From Thalassotalea agarivorans (GTDB taxonomy: Bacteria > Pseudomonadota > Gammaproteobacteria > Enterobacterales > Alteromonadaceae), in assembly GCF_030295955.1 (NCBI RefSeq), contig NZ_AP027363.1, positions 2,356,001 through 2,420,000 of the forward strand: a stretch of DNA of 64,000 bases, in the 5' to 3' direction. The notes beneath the pieces were generated by a model. It was not told the DNA's origin and did no database searches. It worked only from the letters and a program-made list of their open reading frames with translations. Shown here one piece after another: positions 28,801 through 37,373 of the stretch (position 1 is the first letter of the stretch; each line of letters starts with the position of its first letter). The position numbers were made by a program, and so were the translations under genes.

Positions 28801-29732
28801 TTAAGATGCAAGCAATGCGTGACAACCCTGAGTGTGCTCAACAAGAGTTCGACGTTAAATTTGATACAGAAGATCCTGGCTTGAATGCAAGCTTAAGCTT
28901 CGACATTAATGAAGATATTGTTGCTGATTTAATTGTTAAGGATGCTGACAATGAAACCAACCCTCGCGTAGCAATTTTGCGTGAGCAAGGGGTTAACTCT
29001 CACGTTGAAATGGCAGCAGCATTTGATCGCGCTGGTTTCATTACAGTTGACGTTCATATGTCTGACATCTTAGGTGGTCGCACAGACTTAGCTGACTTCA
29101 ATGGCCTTGTTGCATGTGGCGGTTTCTCTTACGGTGACGTACTTGGTGCTGGTGAAGGTTGGGCGAAATCAATCTTGTTTAACGCTAAAGCACGTGAAAT
29201 GTTCAAAACATTCTTCGAGCGTAAAGACACCTTCTCTCTAGGTGTATGTAATGGTTGTCAGATGCTTTCTAACTTAAAAGAAATCATTCCAGGTAGCGAC
29301 CATTGGCCACACTTTGTACAAAACAAATCAGAGCGTTTTGAAGCGCGCTTCTCATTAGTTGAAATTCAAGAAAGTCCGTCTATCTTCTTCAAAGGTATGG
29401 AAGGTTCGCGCATGCCAATCGCCGTGTCACATGGTGAAGGTCGCGCAGAATTTGCTAGTGAAGATGCAATAGCAAACGCCAATGATTCAGGTACAGTGTC
29501 GATGCGTTATGTAAACAACTACGGTGAAGTAACTGAAACGTATCCAGCGAACCCGAATGGTTCACCAGATGGTATTACGTCACTTACAACAACCGATGGT
29601 CGCGTTACAATCATGATGCCTCATCCAGAGCGTGTATTTAGAACAGTGTCGAATTCATGGCACCCAGATGAGTGGCAAGAAGATTCACCTTGGGTCCGCA
29701 TGTTTAGAAACGCGCGTAAATTTATTGGCTAG
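25818..29732 (+). CDS. purL: Phosphoribosylformylglycinamidine synthase
   Basis: This large single-chain FGAM synthase converts FGAR, glutamine and ATP to FGAM in purine synthesis. From ATG 25818 it has 1304 residues (E. coli 1295). The N-terminal PurS-like part begins [12 protein letters not shown]. Next come the two AIRS-type synthetase halves ([29 protein letters not shown]), then the C-terminal class-I glutamine amidotransferase with the Cys in [13 protein letters not shown] and the [10 protein letters not shown] motif. The start was placed at 25818 rather than a TTG at 25800 because family members begin just before [11 protein letters not shown] 25824 is also possible. Confidence 0.97.
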   Translation: MAMLIKTLRGAPALSDFRIQKLLSQCRDKKLPVSDIYAEFYHFAHVSEALSDEQQSVLDKLLTYGPKIEEHAPEGQLLLVTPRPGTISPWSSKSTDIAHNCGLSNIIRLERGIAYYVKADALTDEQQQQLIAILHDRMMEVVFAEFSDAEQLFASAEPGQLSSVDILSGGREALAKANIELGLALAEDEIDYLVENFTRMARNPNDIELYMFAQANSEHCRHKIFNADWTIDGHAQPKSLFKMIKNTYETNSDYVLSAYKDNAAVMVGSEAGRFFPDPETKEYAYTEEEINILMKVETHNHPTAISPHPGAATGSGGEIRDEGATGIGSKPKAGLVGFSVSNLRIPGFEQPWETDFGKPERIVNALDIMVEGPLGGAAFNNEFGRPNILGYFRTYEEQVDSFNGAEVRGYHKPIMIAGGLGNIRREHVEKGEINVGANLIALGGPAMNIGLGGGAASSMASGQSAEDLDFASVQRENPEMERRCQEVIDRCWQLGDDNPILFIHDVGAGGLSNAFPELVADGGRGGNFELRNVPNDERSMSPLEIWCNESQERYVLAVSDEQLPVFEAICRRERAPFAVVGKATEEEHLTLTDSHFNNTPIDLSLDVLLGKPPKMHRDVVSKTETGKALDLNNVDVADAADRILRLPTIAEKTFLITIGDRSVTGMVSRDQMVGPWQVPVADCAVTAAALDTYHGEAMSMGERTPVALLNYGASARLAVAEALTNIASADIGDLNRIKLSANWMSAAGHPGEDAGLYEAVKAVGEELCPALGLTIPVGKDSMSMKTKWQQDGEEKAVTAPMSLIITAFGRVEDIRKTVTPELRTDKGDTRIVAIDLSGGKNRLGASCLAQVYKQLGSEAPDVDNAETLKAFFNAIQQLVAEEMLIAYHDRSDGGLFTTLVEMAFAGHTGIDVNLSALSGSNLEVLFNEELGAVIQIAESDVDYIHQVFEQHGILALCNDIARLNNDDTIRFTRDGETVLENSRTYYRTVWAETTLKMQAMRDNPECAQQEFDVKFDTEDPGLNASLSFDINEDIVADLIVKDADNETNPRVAILREQGVNSHVEMAAAFDRAGFITVDVHMSDILGGRTDLADFNGLVACGGFSYGDVLGAGEGWAKSILFNAKAREMFKTFFERKDTFSLGVCNGCQMLSNLKEIIPGSDHWPHFVQNKSERFEARFSLVEIQESPSIFFKGMEGSRMPIAVSHGEGRAEFASEDAIANANDSGTVSMRYVNNYGEVTETYPANPNGSPDGITSLTTTDGRVTIMMPHPERVFRTVSNSWHPDEWQEDSPWVRMFRNARKFIG

Positions 29733-29746
29733 TTAATCTAAGTCAC

Positions 29747-29774
29747 AAAAAGGGAGCACTTGCTCCCTTTTTTA
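29747..29774. terminator. Bidirectional terminator between purL and the Usp gene
   Basis: AAAAAGGGAGCA pairs with TGCTCCCTTTTTT around a two-base loop, with T runs available on both strands, between convergent genes. Confidence 0.85.
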
Positions 29775-29796
29775 TGTGCTATATAAAGCTGTAGAG

Positions 29797-30678
29797 TTAA
29801 TGAACCGCTTTGTACGCCAGCATATCACTGTCTAGTTTGTCGATAACATATTCGCTGGTGTGGCCGCGCAGTCGACCCAAAATACCTTGATGGCTGCGAG
29901 CGCCTAAAATGAGAATATTACTCTGATGCTCTTTGACCACGCGCGGTAACACATCATCAGGCAAACCTTCCTCTATTCTGCATCGCTCTTGGGGAATTTG
30001 AAACTGGCTCGCTTCCGCTAAAATCTTTTGAATATGCTCTTCTTTTGGCGACAACTTTCTATGTTCAATATCGTCGGTATGACAAGACATGGTTAAATCG
30101 TCGTTTAAAAAGCAGGTTAACAACTGCACGTCAAAGTCGAGCAACTGCGCAATATACTGACTTTCTTCGACAAGTTGATCGTTTAGACCATTTGGCATAT
30201 TAACTTCGCTTTCATCCAAATCTAACGCCGCTGTCAGGACACCATTTTTAAGCCAAGGCTTTTTATCAACAAACAGTACCGGCACATCAGTATCTCTAAG
30301 TAAATGCAAATCTAACGGCATGGTGAGCGGTAGCTTGTAATCGTGATGATGGTCATTCTCCACCACAATCAAATCTGCCATTTTGACCGAGAGTTCTTTT
30401 TGTACCGCCGAGAAAGGCATGCCCGATTCGGCTAGTTTAACCTTTGCTTGCGGCACAAAATCTTCATATTGATCAATTCGATCAAGCAATACTCTAAATT
30501 TTTGACGAATAATGGAGCGTTCAGTGCCCCACGTAAAAAATCGCTCTTCAATAGACAACACGATCAAAAAGGTGAGACTTGCCAGTGACGCAGCCGCTAT
30601 TCGGCTGGCTTTGCTGATCACAGCGGCGTCGCTAGGTTTCCCTTTTAACACCGCCAAAATATGATGTAGGTCTTTCAT
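29797..30678 (-). CDS. Tandem universal stress protein (UspE-like)
   Basis: The 293-residue cytoplasmic protein contains two Usp domains (about 1-145 and 155-293). The second ends with ILILGARSHQGILGRLRG followed by HTSEYVIDKLDSDML, close to the UspE ATP-loop region but with the glycines of the classical nucleotide loop not fully kept. UspE-type proteins affect stress survival, motility and aggregation. A strong AAGGAGG ribosome site supports the start. It stands alone between a terminator and a 236-base divergent region carrying an AT-rich palindrome. Confidence 0.85.
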   Translation of the reverse strand: MKDLHHILAVLKGKPSDAAVISKASRIAAASLASLTFLIVLSIEERFFTWGTERSIIRQKFRVLLDRIDQYEDFVPQAKVKLAESGMPFSAVQKELSVKMADLIVVENDHHHDYKLPLTMPLDLHLLRDTDVPVLFVDKKPWLKNGVLTAALDLDESEVNMPNGLNDQLVEESQYIAQLLDFDVQLLTCFLNDDLTMSCHTDDIEHRKLSPKEEHIQKILAEASQFQIPQERCRIEEGLPDDVLPRVVKEHQSNILILGARSHQGILGRLRGHTSEYVIDKLDSDMLAYKAVH

Positions 30679-30748
30679 AACAACCTCCTTGTAAGGTCAC
30701 ATAAAAGCCTAGTCAATTTTTCCTAAGTAGTATGTACCGGATAAGACT

Positions 30749-30783
30749 ATTTCATTATAAAAACCCTTTTTTTATAATGAAAT
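30749..30783. repeat. Perfect 15-bp AT-rich inverted repeat
   Basis: ATTTCATTATAAAAA at 30749-30763 is the exact reverse complement of 30769-30783, around a five-base CCCTT loop. It lies in the divergent region between the Usp gene and the deiodinase-like gene. It may be an operator, a hairpin or a decayed miniature element; no flanking target-site duplication is clear. Confidence 0.7.
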
Positions 30784-30914
30784 TATTAGTGGTTATTTAA
30801 CTCTTTGTTTGTTCTTTGTTTAAAAACACTTTACCTTATATTCTCTGCATTTCTGCAGCCCAGTAAATTGTTACAAATGTTGTCTATATCAACACATCGA
30901 CTAGAAAAATAATT

Positions 30915-31589
30915 ATGCAAAAACACGATTGTTCCCCTTTATCAGATTTTATTGAATATCCACAAGAAGAAATGCTAGCGCGCTCACAAGCGTTTTTAGC
31001 TGACATTAGCCGCCGTCATTCTATTCGAAGTTTTAGCGACAAAGCTGTACCTAAAGAAATCATAGAAAACTGCATCATGGCTGCAGGCAAAGCACCAAGT
31101 GGAGCAAATCACCAACCTTGGCATTTTTGCGCCATTTCGTCGCATGAGATAAAACAACAAGTACGCGAACAAGCAGAACAGCACGAGCGAGGATTTTATG
31201 ATGGCAGAGCCGGTGAAGAGTGGTTAGACGCTCTAAAACCATTAGGCACTGATGCTGAGAAACCTTATCTAGAACATGCACCATGGTTGATTGCGATATT
31301 TAGCCAAAAGAAAGGTGGCATTCACGCTGAAGATAAGAATACAAACTACTATGTACACGAATCTGTTGGTATTGCCACAGGCTTTTTAATTACTGCATTG
31401 CACAATGCTGGCTTAGCAACGCTGACTCATACACCCAAGCCCATGTCTTTCTTGAACAAAATTTGTCAGCGAGGCGATAATGAGCGCGCTTATATGCTGT
31501 TAATAGCAGGTTACCCTGCCGAAGATGCGACCATCCCTGCACACGCTAGTGTTAAAAAGTCTTTGGATGAGATAGCGAGCTTTTTATAG
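30915..31589 (+). CDS. Iodotyrosine-deiodinase-like flavoprotein (nitroreductase fold)
   Basis: The 224-residue protein is a nitroreductase-superfamily FMN enzyme. It has RRHSIRSFSDKAVPKEIIENC (FMN site, split at the Arg pair), AAGKAPSGANHQPWHF, and HAPWLIAIFSQKKGG. Glu91, Tyr95 and Lys116 occur with exactly the spacing of the human deiodinase triad Glu157, Tyr161 and Lys182 that holds the substrate's amino-acid group. GYPAEDATIP also matches the GYPS.EATVP of that family. It probably reductively dehalogenates halotyrosines or acts on a related aromatic; the natural substrate in bacteria is unclear. An N-terminal extension (residues 1-30) is typical. It is monocistronic. Confidence 0.85.
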   Translation: MQKHDCSPLSDFIEYPQEEMLARSQAFLADISRRHSIRSFSDKAVPKEIIENCIMAAGKAPSGANHQPWHFCAISSHEIKQQVREQAEQHERGFYDGRAGEEWLDALKPLGTDAEKPYLEHAPWLIAIFSQKKGGIHAEDKNTNYYVHESVGIATGFLITALHNAGLATLTHTPKPMSFLNKICQRGDNERAYMLLIAGYPAEDATIPAHASVKKSLDEIASFL

Positions 31590-31799
31590 CTCAACCTCTA
31601 GTTCGATATCAGTACAGCCTTTTTTGCAACGAATTGAAGAAGGCGTACCTTTATTTAACGTAATCGTCAAAGCCTGCTGACAATGTTGGCAGGCAACTGT
31701 CTTTCCCAGCAGCATCTTTTTAATGATCGTTTTGTGATCAAAAAACGATTTACTTTTTAATTTAGTCTGTTGTTTAAGGGCAGATATATCTATAGTCAC
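31584..31799 (-). CDS. Small zinc-ribbon-like protein
   Basis: A 71-residue frame starts with GTG at 31799 and overlaps the end of the convergent deiodinase-like gene by six bases. It has a CQHC pair (Cys37, Cys40) and a second pair CKKGC (Cys58, Cys62), spaced as in a rubredoxin-type zinc ribbon, with a basic N-terminal helix. No family is recognised. The coding call rests on the cysteine pattern and composition; the ribosome site is weak. Confidence 0.55.
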   Translation of the reverse strand: MTIDISALKQQTKLKSKSFFDHKTIIKKMLLGKTVACQHCQQALTITLNKGTPSSIRCKKGCTDIELEVEL

Positions 31800-31882
31800 G
31801 CCAGTTTAAACGCTTAGTAAAATTTCTGATAGAATAACGCATTATCACCTAAATGCGTAACTGTATTCACGGTTAAAACGAG

Positions 31883-32716
31883 ATGTCGCCTAAAGAATTT
31901 CATATTACTGTTGATGTGCCAGACCTTGGCTTGCTTCATCTTTTAAAAGAAGAAACGCAGTTATCGTCTTCGACGCTAAAAACAGCTATTCAAAAAGGCG
32001 CATTATGGTTGTCTCGCGGCAAACAAACGCGGCGAGTTCGAAGGTTAAAAACAACATTGCAGCCTAACGATAGTTTGCATTTTTATTATAACCAATCGGT
32101 ACTGGCACAGACGTGCGAAGAGGCGATTTTACTGGCGGATATGCAGGATTATAGTTTTTGGTTTAAACCGTCAGGGATGTTATCCCAAGGCAGTAAATGG
32201 AGTGATCATCTCACCATAACGCGCTTTGCGGAAACACACCTCCAGCCGCAGCGTGTTGCATTCTTACTGCACCGTCTCGACAAAGCGGCAAGTGGCATTA
32301 TTGTTATTGCGCATAGCAAAAAGGCGGCGCGAGCCTTGAGTCACTTATTTGAACATCATCAACTCAATAAACAGTATAAAATTATTGTTGCGGGCCACCT
32401 AAAAGCAGACGCGCCTATCGTTGTAGAACATGCTATTGACGGTAAAGCGGCGTACAGTGAATTTTTACCACTTGAGTACGATGCAAAGTTAGATAGAACG
32501 CTGATTCAGGTCACTATTAAGACCGGACGAAAGCACCAAATTCGAAAACACGCCGCGTTTCTTGGCCACCCCGTTGTTGGCGACAGGCTTCATGGTAACG
32601 CAACGGCCGAAGATGTAGATCTACAATTGCGCTCATCTCATTTAAGTTTTACCTGCCCACTGACCGAGCAGCACAGAGACATTACATTGCCAGAATCGCT
32701 GCAACTGACGCTTTAA
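31883..32716 (+). CDS. RluA-family RNA pseudouridine synthase
   Basis: It isomerises uridine to pseudouridine in RNA. The 277-residue protein has a short S4-like N-terminal region (residues about 20-75) and the catalytic Asp in LLHRLDKAASGIIVIAHSK. Further motifs are HLFEHHQLNKQYKIIVAGHL and the C-terminal GRKHQIRKHAAFLGHPVVGDRLHG. It is more diverged than RluD and could be a RluA, TruC or YqcB-type enzyme; the exact target (tRNA or rRNA) is not resolvable. It is convergent with the SelW-like gene, two bases apart. Confidence 0.88.
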   Translation: MSPKEFHITVDVPDLGLLHLLKEETQLSSSTLKTAIQKGALWLSRGKQTRRVRRLKTTLQPNDSLHFYYNQSVLAQTCEEAILLADMQDYSFWFKPSGMLSQGSKWSDHLTITRFAETHLQPQRVAFLLHRLDKAASGIIVIAHSKKAARALSHLFEHHQLNKQYKIIVAGHLKADAPIVVEHAIDGKAAYSEFLPLEYDAKLDRTLIQVTIKTGRKHQIRKHAAFLGHPVVGDRLHGNATAEDVDLQLRSSHLSFTCPLTEQHRDITLPESLQLTL

Positions 32717-32718
32717 AA

Positions 32719-32988
32719 CTACCGGTCAATATGGCCTAAATCTTTTGACGGAATAACAATGTCACGAACGCGTTGCTTGAGTGTTTTAATATCAGGAAAG
32801 CCGCCGTCATGCTCACGTGACCAAACCCGTTTACCATTTACGACGATTTCAAACAAACCGCTGCTGGCTGGTTGTAAACTCACTTCATCTAGTTCTTGGC
32901 TAAACGTTGTCAGTAGCTCTTGTGCCATCCAAGACGACCGAATTAGCCACCCGCACAAACTACAGTATTTAATTTCAACTTTATTCAT
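32719..32988 (-). CDS. SelW/Rdx-type thioredoxin-fold protein
   Basis: The 89-residue protein is a Cys version of the SelT/SelW/SelH family. It begins with beta-strand VEIKYCSLCGW (redox motif Cys9-x2-Cys12) and continues RSSWMAQELLTTF, GLFEIVVNGKRVWSREHDGGFPDIKTLKQRVRD, which is the Rdx signature in separate blocks. Family members are thought to be small thiol-redox proteins of uncertain partner. It is separated from the upstream dapA gene by a terminator, so it probably has its own promoter. Confidence 0.88.
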   Translation of the reverse strand: MNKVEIKYCSLCGWLIRSSWMAQELLTTFSQELDEVSLQPASSGLFEIVVNGKRVWSREHDGGFPDIKTLKQRVRDIVIPSKDLGHIDR

Positions 32989-33002
32989 GGCTTTTCTCTA
33001 AA

Positions 33003-33028
33003 CAAAAAAAAGGGAGCGTATGCTCCCT
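33003..33028 (-). terminator. Terminator after the plant-type dapA
   Basis: On the minus strand an AGGGAGC/GCTCCCT stem is followed by a run of eight Ts (complement of 33004-33011), just after the dapA stop. Confidence 0.8.
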
Positions 33029-33042
33029 AATATTCATTTTTG

Positions 33043-33954
33043 CTAAGCGACATAGATAAAGTCATCATCTGATTTATCTTTTAAATGGCCGCCAACTATA
33101 TCTGTTTTCTTAATAGCGTCAAATAACGCCTTACCTTGCTGTCGTTGCTCTTGGTTAAGTGCAATATAAGGTAGCTTAAACACCGGTTTTACCGCGCCAT
33201 TCATCACTAGTGCAGTATTTAATGCGATTGGATTTGGCTCACAGAATAACCAATCGAAAACGTCTGTTAGTGATTCATTTAATTCACTGGCATTTGCATC
33301 GTCCATCAAGGTACGCATGTACCCTGGCAAAATATTAGAGGTCACCGAAATAACACCGTGTGAATTGCTTCTGTGTCTTGACGTAAATGCTTGGTCGTCA
33401 TTACCCGACCAACAAGCGACACCACGCGACTCCCAGTAAGCGATACGCTCGTCACCTGCACATTCTTTAATACCAATTAAGTTTTCATGATGAGCAAGTG
33501 GTTTCAAAATCTCAGGTGTTAAATCCTGCCCTGTTCGACCGGGTACGTTGTAAATAAACGTTGGACCAATCTCAAGCACTTTAGAAAAGTGTGCTCTTAA
33601 ACCTTCTGTTGACGTGCGACCATAATAAGGGTTGATTTGCAGCGCTGCATGCATACCCATAGCAAAACCATGTTTTGTCGCTTTTATCGCTTCTTTGGTA
33701 TTGTTACTACCGGTGTTACCGATGATTAAAATACGATCGCCAAACTTATGGCTTGAATGGGCAATCAGCATTAAATGCTCTTCCCAGCTAAGCAAATGGC
33801 CCTCACCTGTTGTGCCACCTACGACAATACCGTCTACACCTGCGGCAATTTGCACCTCCATAAGGGCGTCATATGTCGTAATATCAATTTCACCAGACGG
33901 TAAAAAAGGCGTTTTTATTGCTGTTATTAAGCTCGCCGACTTAAATTGGTTCAT
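33043..33954 (-). CDS. dapA: Plant-type 4-hydroxy-tetrahydrodipicolinate synthase
   Basis: It condenses pyruvate with aspartate semialdehyde, the first committed step of lysine and diaminopimelate synthesis. The 303 residues carry the catalytic set: Thr48-Thr49 in GGTTGE, Tyr111, Tyr135 and Arg140 in IYNVPGRT, and Schiff-base Lys163 in GIKECAGD. Several blocks (GFAMGMHAALQINPYYG, WSGNDDQ, HGVISVTSNILPG, DDDFI near the end) read as the plant plastid group rather than E. coli DapA. Lysine-site residues Trp57, His60, Asn84, Glu88 and Tyr110 are also kept, so lysine feedback is plausible. It follows a DUF-like gene by 27 bases. Confidence 0.9.
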   Translation of the reverse strand: MNQFKSASLITAIKTPFLPSGEIDITTYDALMEVQIAAGVDGIVVGGTTGEGHLLSWEEHLMLIAHSSHKFGDRILIIGNTGSNNTKEAIKATKHGFAMGMHAALQINPYYGRTSTEGLRAHFSKVLEIGPTFIYNVPGRTGQDLTPEILKPLAHHENLIGIKECAGDERIAYWESRGVACWSGNDDQAFTSRHRSNSHGVISVTSNILPGYMRTLMDDANASELNESLTDVFDWLFCEPNPIALNTALVMNGAVKPVFKLPYIALNQEQRQQGKALFDAIKKTDIVGGHLKDKSDDDFIYVA

Positions 33955-33981
33955 TTTCTTTAATTCTTCACACGTTTGAGA

Positions 33982-34362
33982 CTAACAGTAGGCAATTTTA
34001 TCAATTACCCGCTTTAGGATAAACACTTCTTTGGTCACTATATGCTGATATTTAAAGACCTTATCACTTAATTCCAAAACGCGATAAGCGTGATAATTGT
34101 CGGCTAAGGTAAGGTCGCACGCAAAGTGCTCGTCATTGATGTATTCACTTTTCGCTGTCGTAAAGTGGATATCGCCACACAATCCCCAGTCCCCTAATTC
34201 GATAGACTGTTGTTTCACTTGACCGTCTTTGTCGTGGTAAACAAACGAAAACTCGTAGCCACCATCGGCAAATAGTTGAGCAAATTCAGACACTAAACAG
34301 CCTTGCTGATCAAGCTCATTGCGATACCATTGGCCGATAAGCTGGTTTCGTTCAAATGTCAT
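33982..34362 (-). CDS. Hypothetical protein upstream of dapA
   Basis: The 126-residue frame starts at ATG 34362 (MTFERNQLIGQWY), preferred over a TTG four codons earlier because it has the usual start and a GAGA core upstream. It is beta-rich and aromatic (Tyr, Phe, Trp), with LIGQWYRNE near the start and FILKRV near the end, resembling a lipocalin-like small barrel in pattern. No signal peptide. It shares a short gap with dapA, so the two are probably co-transcribed. Function unknown. Confidence 0.65.
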   Translation of the reverse strand: MTFERNQLIGQWYRNELDQQGCLVSEFAQLFADGGYEFSFVYHDKDGQVKQQSIELGDWGLCGDIHFTTAKSEYINDEHFACDLTLADNYHAYRVLELSDKVFKYQHIVTKEVFILKRVIDKIAYC

Positions 34363-34400
34363 TATTATTCTCAAAGAAATATCTTGCAGGCAGTGTAACT

Positions 34401-34430
34401 AAAAAAGGCGAGTATTTATACTCGCCTTTT
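34401..34430. terminator. Terminator after the DUF4097 gene
   Basis: AAAAGGCGAGTAT pairs with ATACTCGCCTTTT around a two-base loop, with a T run on the minus strand (complement of 34401-34406) and a shorter one on the plus strand. Confidence 0.8.
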
Positions 34431-34457
34431 ATTACTATTTATATCCTTTAATACACT

Positions 34458-35216
34458 TTAGCGTTTATAAAGCTTTACGCTGCCATTCACAGTTTCGATT
34501 TCTACACTGACATCGCCACTACCAACGCGCCCAGACACGCTATTTCCAACAACCAAGCCCTCTTCTTCAACTAAACCAAATTGATTTTTAATGCTGCCGT
34601 TTAGTGTTTCGATATCGACATCCGCATTAAAAGGTTCAGGTACGTAGATTTGAATCACTCCATTGACTGTATCTACATCAATTTTTTGAGTGTTTGCTAG
34701 ATCACTAACTGTCAATTTGATCTTTCCATTAACAGAATCCAATTCGATATCACCGGCAACATCTTCAATCATCATTTGACCATTAACAGTCGCTGCTTCC
34801 ACGCCGCCTTGCACGCCAGTAATGGCTAAACTTCCATTAACAAGCTCCACGTCTGTTAACTCTGCAGACGCCGGCACCTTAACCTGATAAGTAACAGAAG
34901 CATTCACGTTATCGTCGCCACCCCACATAGATGATTCTTTGTGTTTAGTTTCAACTTCAACTTTGCTTGAACTCGATTTAAATTCAATTTTTACTTTATC
35001 TCTATCATCCTGTGTTTTCGCTTTGATCGTCGCGATAACTTCGATACTGTTTTGTGACCAGCTTTCGATAGTAACCCCACCGTTTATGTTTTCTAGTGAG
35101 AACTTAACGTCAGCATCGACATCAAATGTTTTTTGAATAACATCTTCGACATCAGCCAAGGTATTGAAGGAAATCGTTACAATTAATGTCGCCAGTATTT
35201 TCGATAAACTTTTCAT
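34458..35216 (-). CDS. Secreted DUF4097 beta-solenoid-like protein
   Basis: The 252-residue product has a signal peptide (ILATLIVTISFNTLA, cleavage near residue 21) and then a repeated beta pattern. The motif hxhxxVNGxh (h hydrophobic) occurs about seven times, as INGGV, VNGSL, VNGQM, VNGKI, VNGVI, LNGSI and VNGSV, spaced about 20-40 residues. This matches DUF4097/adhesin-type right-handed beta-helices of periplasmic or surface proteins. Such proteins are often encoded near anti-sigma factors, but none is seen here. It is monocistronic. Confidence 0.8.
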   Translation of the reverse strand: MKSLSKILATLIVTISFNTLADVEDVIQKTFDVDADVKFSLENINGGVTIESWSQNSIEVIATIKAKTQDDRDKVKIEFKSSSSKVEVETKHKESSMWGGDDNVNASVTYQVKVPASAELTDVELVNGSLAITGVQGGVEAATVNGQMMIEDVAGDIELDSVNGKIKLTVSDLANTQKIDVDTVNGVIQIYVPEPFNADVDIETLNGSIKNQFGLVEEEGLVVGNSVSGRVGSGDVSVEIETVNGSVKLYKR

Positions 35217-35295
35217 TTTTTATCCCGTTTTCGTTTAGTATTATGGTGTTAGATGTCGCAATTTATTAAAAGGTTTAAAACCATATTAGGCGAAT

Positions 35296-36606
35296 ATGAA
35301 AAAAATTAGTATTCAGTTATTACTGACCGGCGATGAACTTATGGCGGGTGACATTGTTGATTCAAATTCAGCTTTTCTCGCACATGCGCTTGCAGAAAGC
35401 GGATTATCGATCGCTCGTAAAGTCACTGTCGGAGACGACCTTACCTTGCTCACGGAGGAAATATCGGCGATTTCAAAAAGCGCAGACATTTTGATCATAA
35501 ATGGCGGCCTTGGACCCACCGTTGATGACCTTACCGCACAAGCGCTAGCACAAAGCATGGATACTAGCATTGAACAACACAGCGAGGCGCTAACGCAATT
35601 ATCGCAGTGGTGTGAAAAAAGAGGTGCGCAACTTTCGCCAGCAAATCTAAAACAAACCATGCTTCCCAAAGGCGTTGATATTGTAAAAAACGAGATTGGT
35701 AGCGCGCCCGGTTTTATGACTGTACTTAATGGTTGCACAATTTTTTGCACGCCAGGCGTACCAAGAGAACTTAAGCTGATGATGCATCATCAGATCATGC
35801 CGCAAATTGTTGCGAGTTTACCGCAAGCACAAAAGACTAATACCATTCGCCTGCAAGTGTTTGGAATGGGCGAATCTCAAATACAAGAATTATTGTCAAG
35901 CAATATCCCCGATTGGCCGGAGCAACTTTCTCTCGGATTTCGCGCAGGCTTACCAAGCCTTGAAGTGAAAGTTACTGCCTATCGAGAACAGGATAATCAG
36001 CTACAACAAACTTACGTAAAAAAAATAGCGCAATTACTTGGCGATCATTTATTCAACTATGTTGATGAAAAGCCGTTATCGCTACAAGAGGTGGTGCTTA
36101 ACTTACTCGCTGACAAAGGATATACCTTAACAACTGCTGAATCTTGCACGGGTGGTTTAATTGCAAGCCAGATCACTAGTATCGCCGGCGCGTCGCAAAA
36201 TTTTCATGCAGGCTTTGTCACCTATGCTAATGAATCAAAACAGCAACTGGTCAATGTTAATGCTACAACATTGGCAGAATATGGCGCAGTGAGTGAACAA
36301 ACTGTGAAGGAAATGGCGCTTGGCGCAATATCAACTGCAAAAGCGGATGTAGCCGTTGCAGTATCAGGTATTGCTGGCCCAGACGGTGGCAGTGAGGAAA
36401 AGCCTGTCGGAACAGTATGTATTGCATGGGGAAGCGCAAGCGATATGCGCACCATTACTCTACTTATTCCGGGCAATCGCGTTTTGTTTCAAAAATATGT
36501 TGCCTCTATTGCGCTAGACTTAATTAGGCGGTTTTTGCGCGCAACAACAAGCACGCCTACTTATGTTACACAGAGACAAGTTAAAAAAGAGGTTGAGTCC
36601 CTATGA
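35296..36606 (+). CDS. cinA: CinA family protein (NMN deamidase/ADP-ribose pyrophosphatase type)
   Basis: The 436-residue protein has an N-terminal MoaB/MogA-like COG1058 domain (residues about 1-165: LLTGDELMAGDIVDSNSAFLA, NGGLGPTVDDLTAQAL, FCTPGVPRELKLMM). The C-terminal CinA/PncC domain (about 270-425: TTAESCTGGLIASQITSIAGAS, VSGIAGPDGGSEEKPVGTV) is known in PncC to deamidate nicotinamide mononucleotide. Full-length CinA proteins have both activities in NAD-pathway salvage; a competence role is known in Gram-positive bacteria. Its stop overlaps the yggN start by four bases. Confidence 0.92.
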   Translation: MKKISIQLLLTGDELMAGDIVDSNSAFLAHALAESGLSIARKVTVGDDLTLLTEEISAISKSADILIINGGLGPTVDDLTAQALAQSMDTSIEQHSEALTQLSQWCEKRGAQLSPANLKQTMLPKGVDIVKNEIGSAPGFMTVLNGCTIFCTPGVPRELKLMMHHQIMPQIVASLPQAQKTNTIRLQVFGMGESQIQELLSSNIPDWPEQLSLGFRAGLPSLEVKVTAYREQDNQLQQTYVKKIAQLLGDHLFNYVDEKPLSLQEVVLNLLADKGYTLTTAESCTGGLIASQITSIAGASQNFHAGFVTYANESKQQLVNVNATTLAEYGAVSEQTVKEMALGAISTAKADVAVAVSGIAGPDGGSEEKPVGTVCIAWGSASDMRTITLLIPGNRVLFQKYVASIALDLIRRFLRATTSTPTYVTQRQVKKEVESL

Positions 36607-37373
36607 AGTATTTAGCATCTCTTATGGTGTTTTTTAGCCTATTTGCACAGGGGCAGGAACAATCTTGCAATATTAGTTTTAGCTATGGCGTGATAATTGA
36701 CCCATCACATATTCGCTTTGTTAAACATGGTCAAACGCAAATACAAATCAACAATGAGCATCAACTGTTCATTCATGGTAGAGAACAAACGCTAGACGAC
36801 AAACAAAAACAATTGTTGTCGAGTTATGCTGCGGGGCTAAGAGAACAAATACCTGAAATCGTTGATATTGCATTAGAAAGTGCGGAAATGGGCCTTAAAA
36901 CTGTTGATAAAATCGTAGGAACATTAACAGGTGAAAATAGCCGCGCACATCAAAAAGTACAAAAACAATTTGAAGAGCTCCATTGGCGATTAAGGATGCG
37001 TTTTAATCATAGTGACAATAGCTATTATTTAGCACCGCAAGATCTTGATAGTTTCGATCAAATATTCGCCGGCGAATTTGAAGCGCAAATTGAAGAAGTC
37101 ATTTCTGAATCACTTGGCACGATATTATTAGCTGTCGGCGCCAACTTAAGTGAGCAAAATGACGAAAATAGTGAAGAGCGCATATCAACGATGGATGAAC
37201 GGATCGACACCCTCACCGAAGATATTGACGCTGAAGTTAGTCAAAAAGCCCGTCGCATTGAATTAAAAGCGCAGCAGTTTTGCTATGAGTTAAATGAGCT
37301 TAATATGCTGGAGTTTGAACTTCACCAAAACATGCCTGCATTAGCAGAGTTTGATTTAATTAACGTTCAATAA
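36603..37373 (+). CDS. yggN: YggN-like DUF2884 periplasmic protein
   Basis: The 256-residue protein has a signal peptide (YLASLMVFFSLFAQG) and a DUF2884 domain: an N-terminal CNISFSYGVIIDPSHIRF, a central LSSYAAGLREQIPEIVDIAL, and a long acidic helical C-terminal part (about 175-240) with heptad-like spacing. Function unknown; the family is restricted largely to gammaproteobacteria. It is translationally coupled to cinA (ATGA overlap), which may be only operon packing. Confidence 0.8.
   Translation: MKYLASLMVFFSLFAQGQEQSCNISFSYGVIIDPSHIRFVKHGQTQIQINNEHQLFIHGREQTLDDKQKQLLSSYAAGLREQIPEIVDIALESAEMGLKTVDKIVGTLTGENSRAHQKVQKQFEELHWRLRMRFNHSDNSYYLAPQDLDSFDQIFAGEFEAQIEEVISESLGTILLAVGANLSEQNDENSEERISTMDERIDTLTEDIDAEVSQKARRIELKAQQFCYELNELNMLEFELHQNMPALAEFDLINVQ

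Noticed and set aside
31883-32716. rluD-type assignment for the second pseudouridine synthase
   Set aside because: The true rluD sits at 60.2-61.2 kb with standard neighbours; this one is a more diverged RluA-type enzyme.
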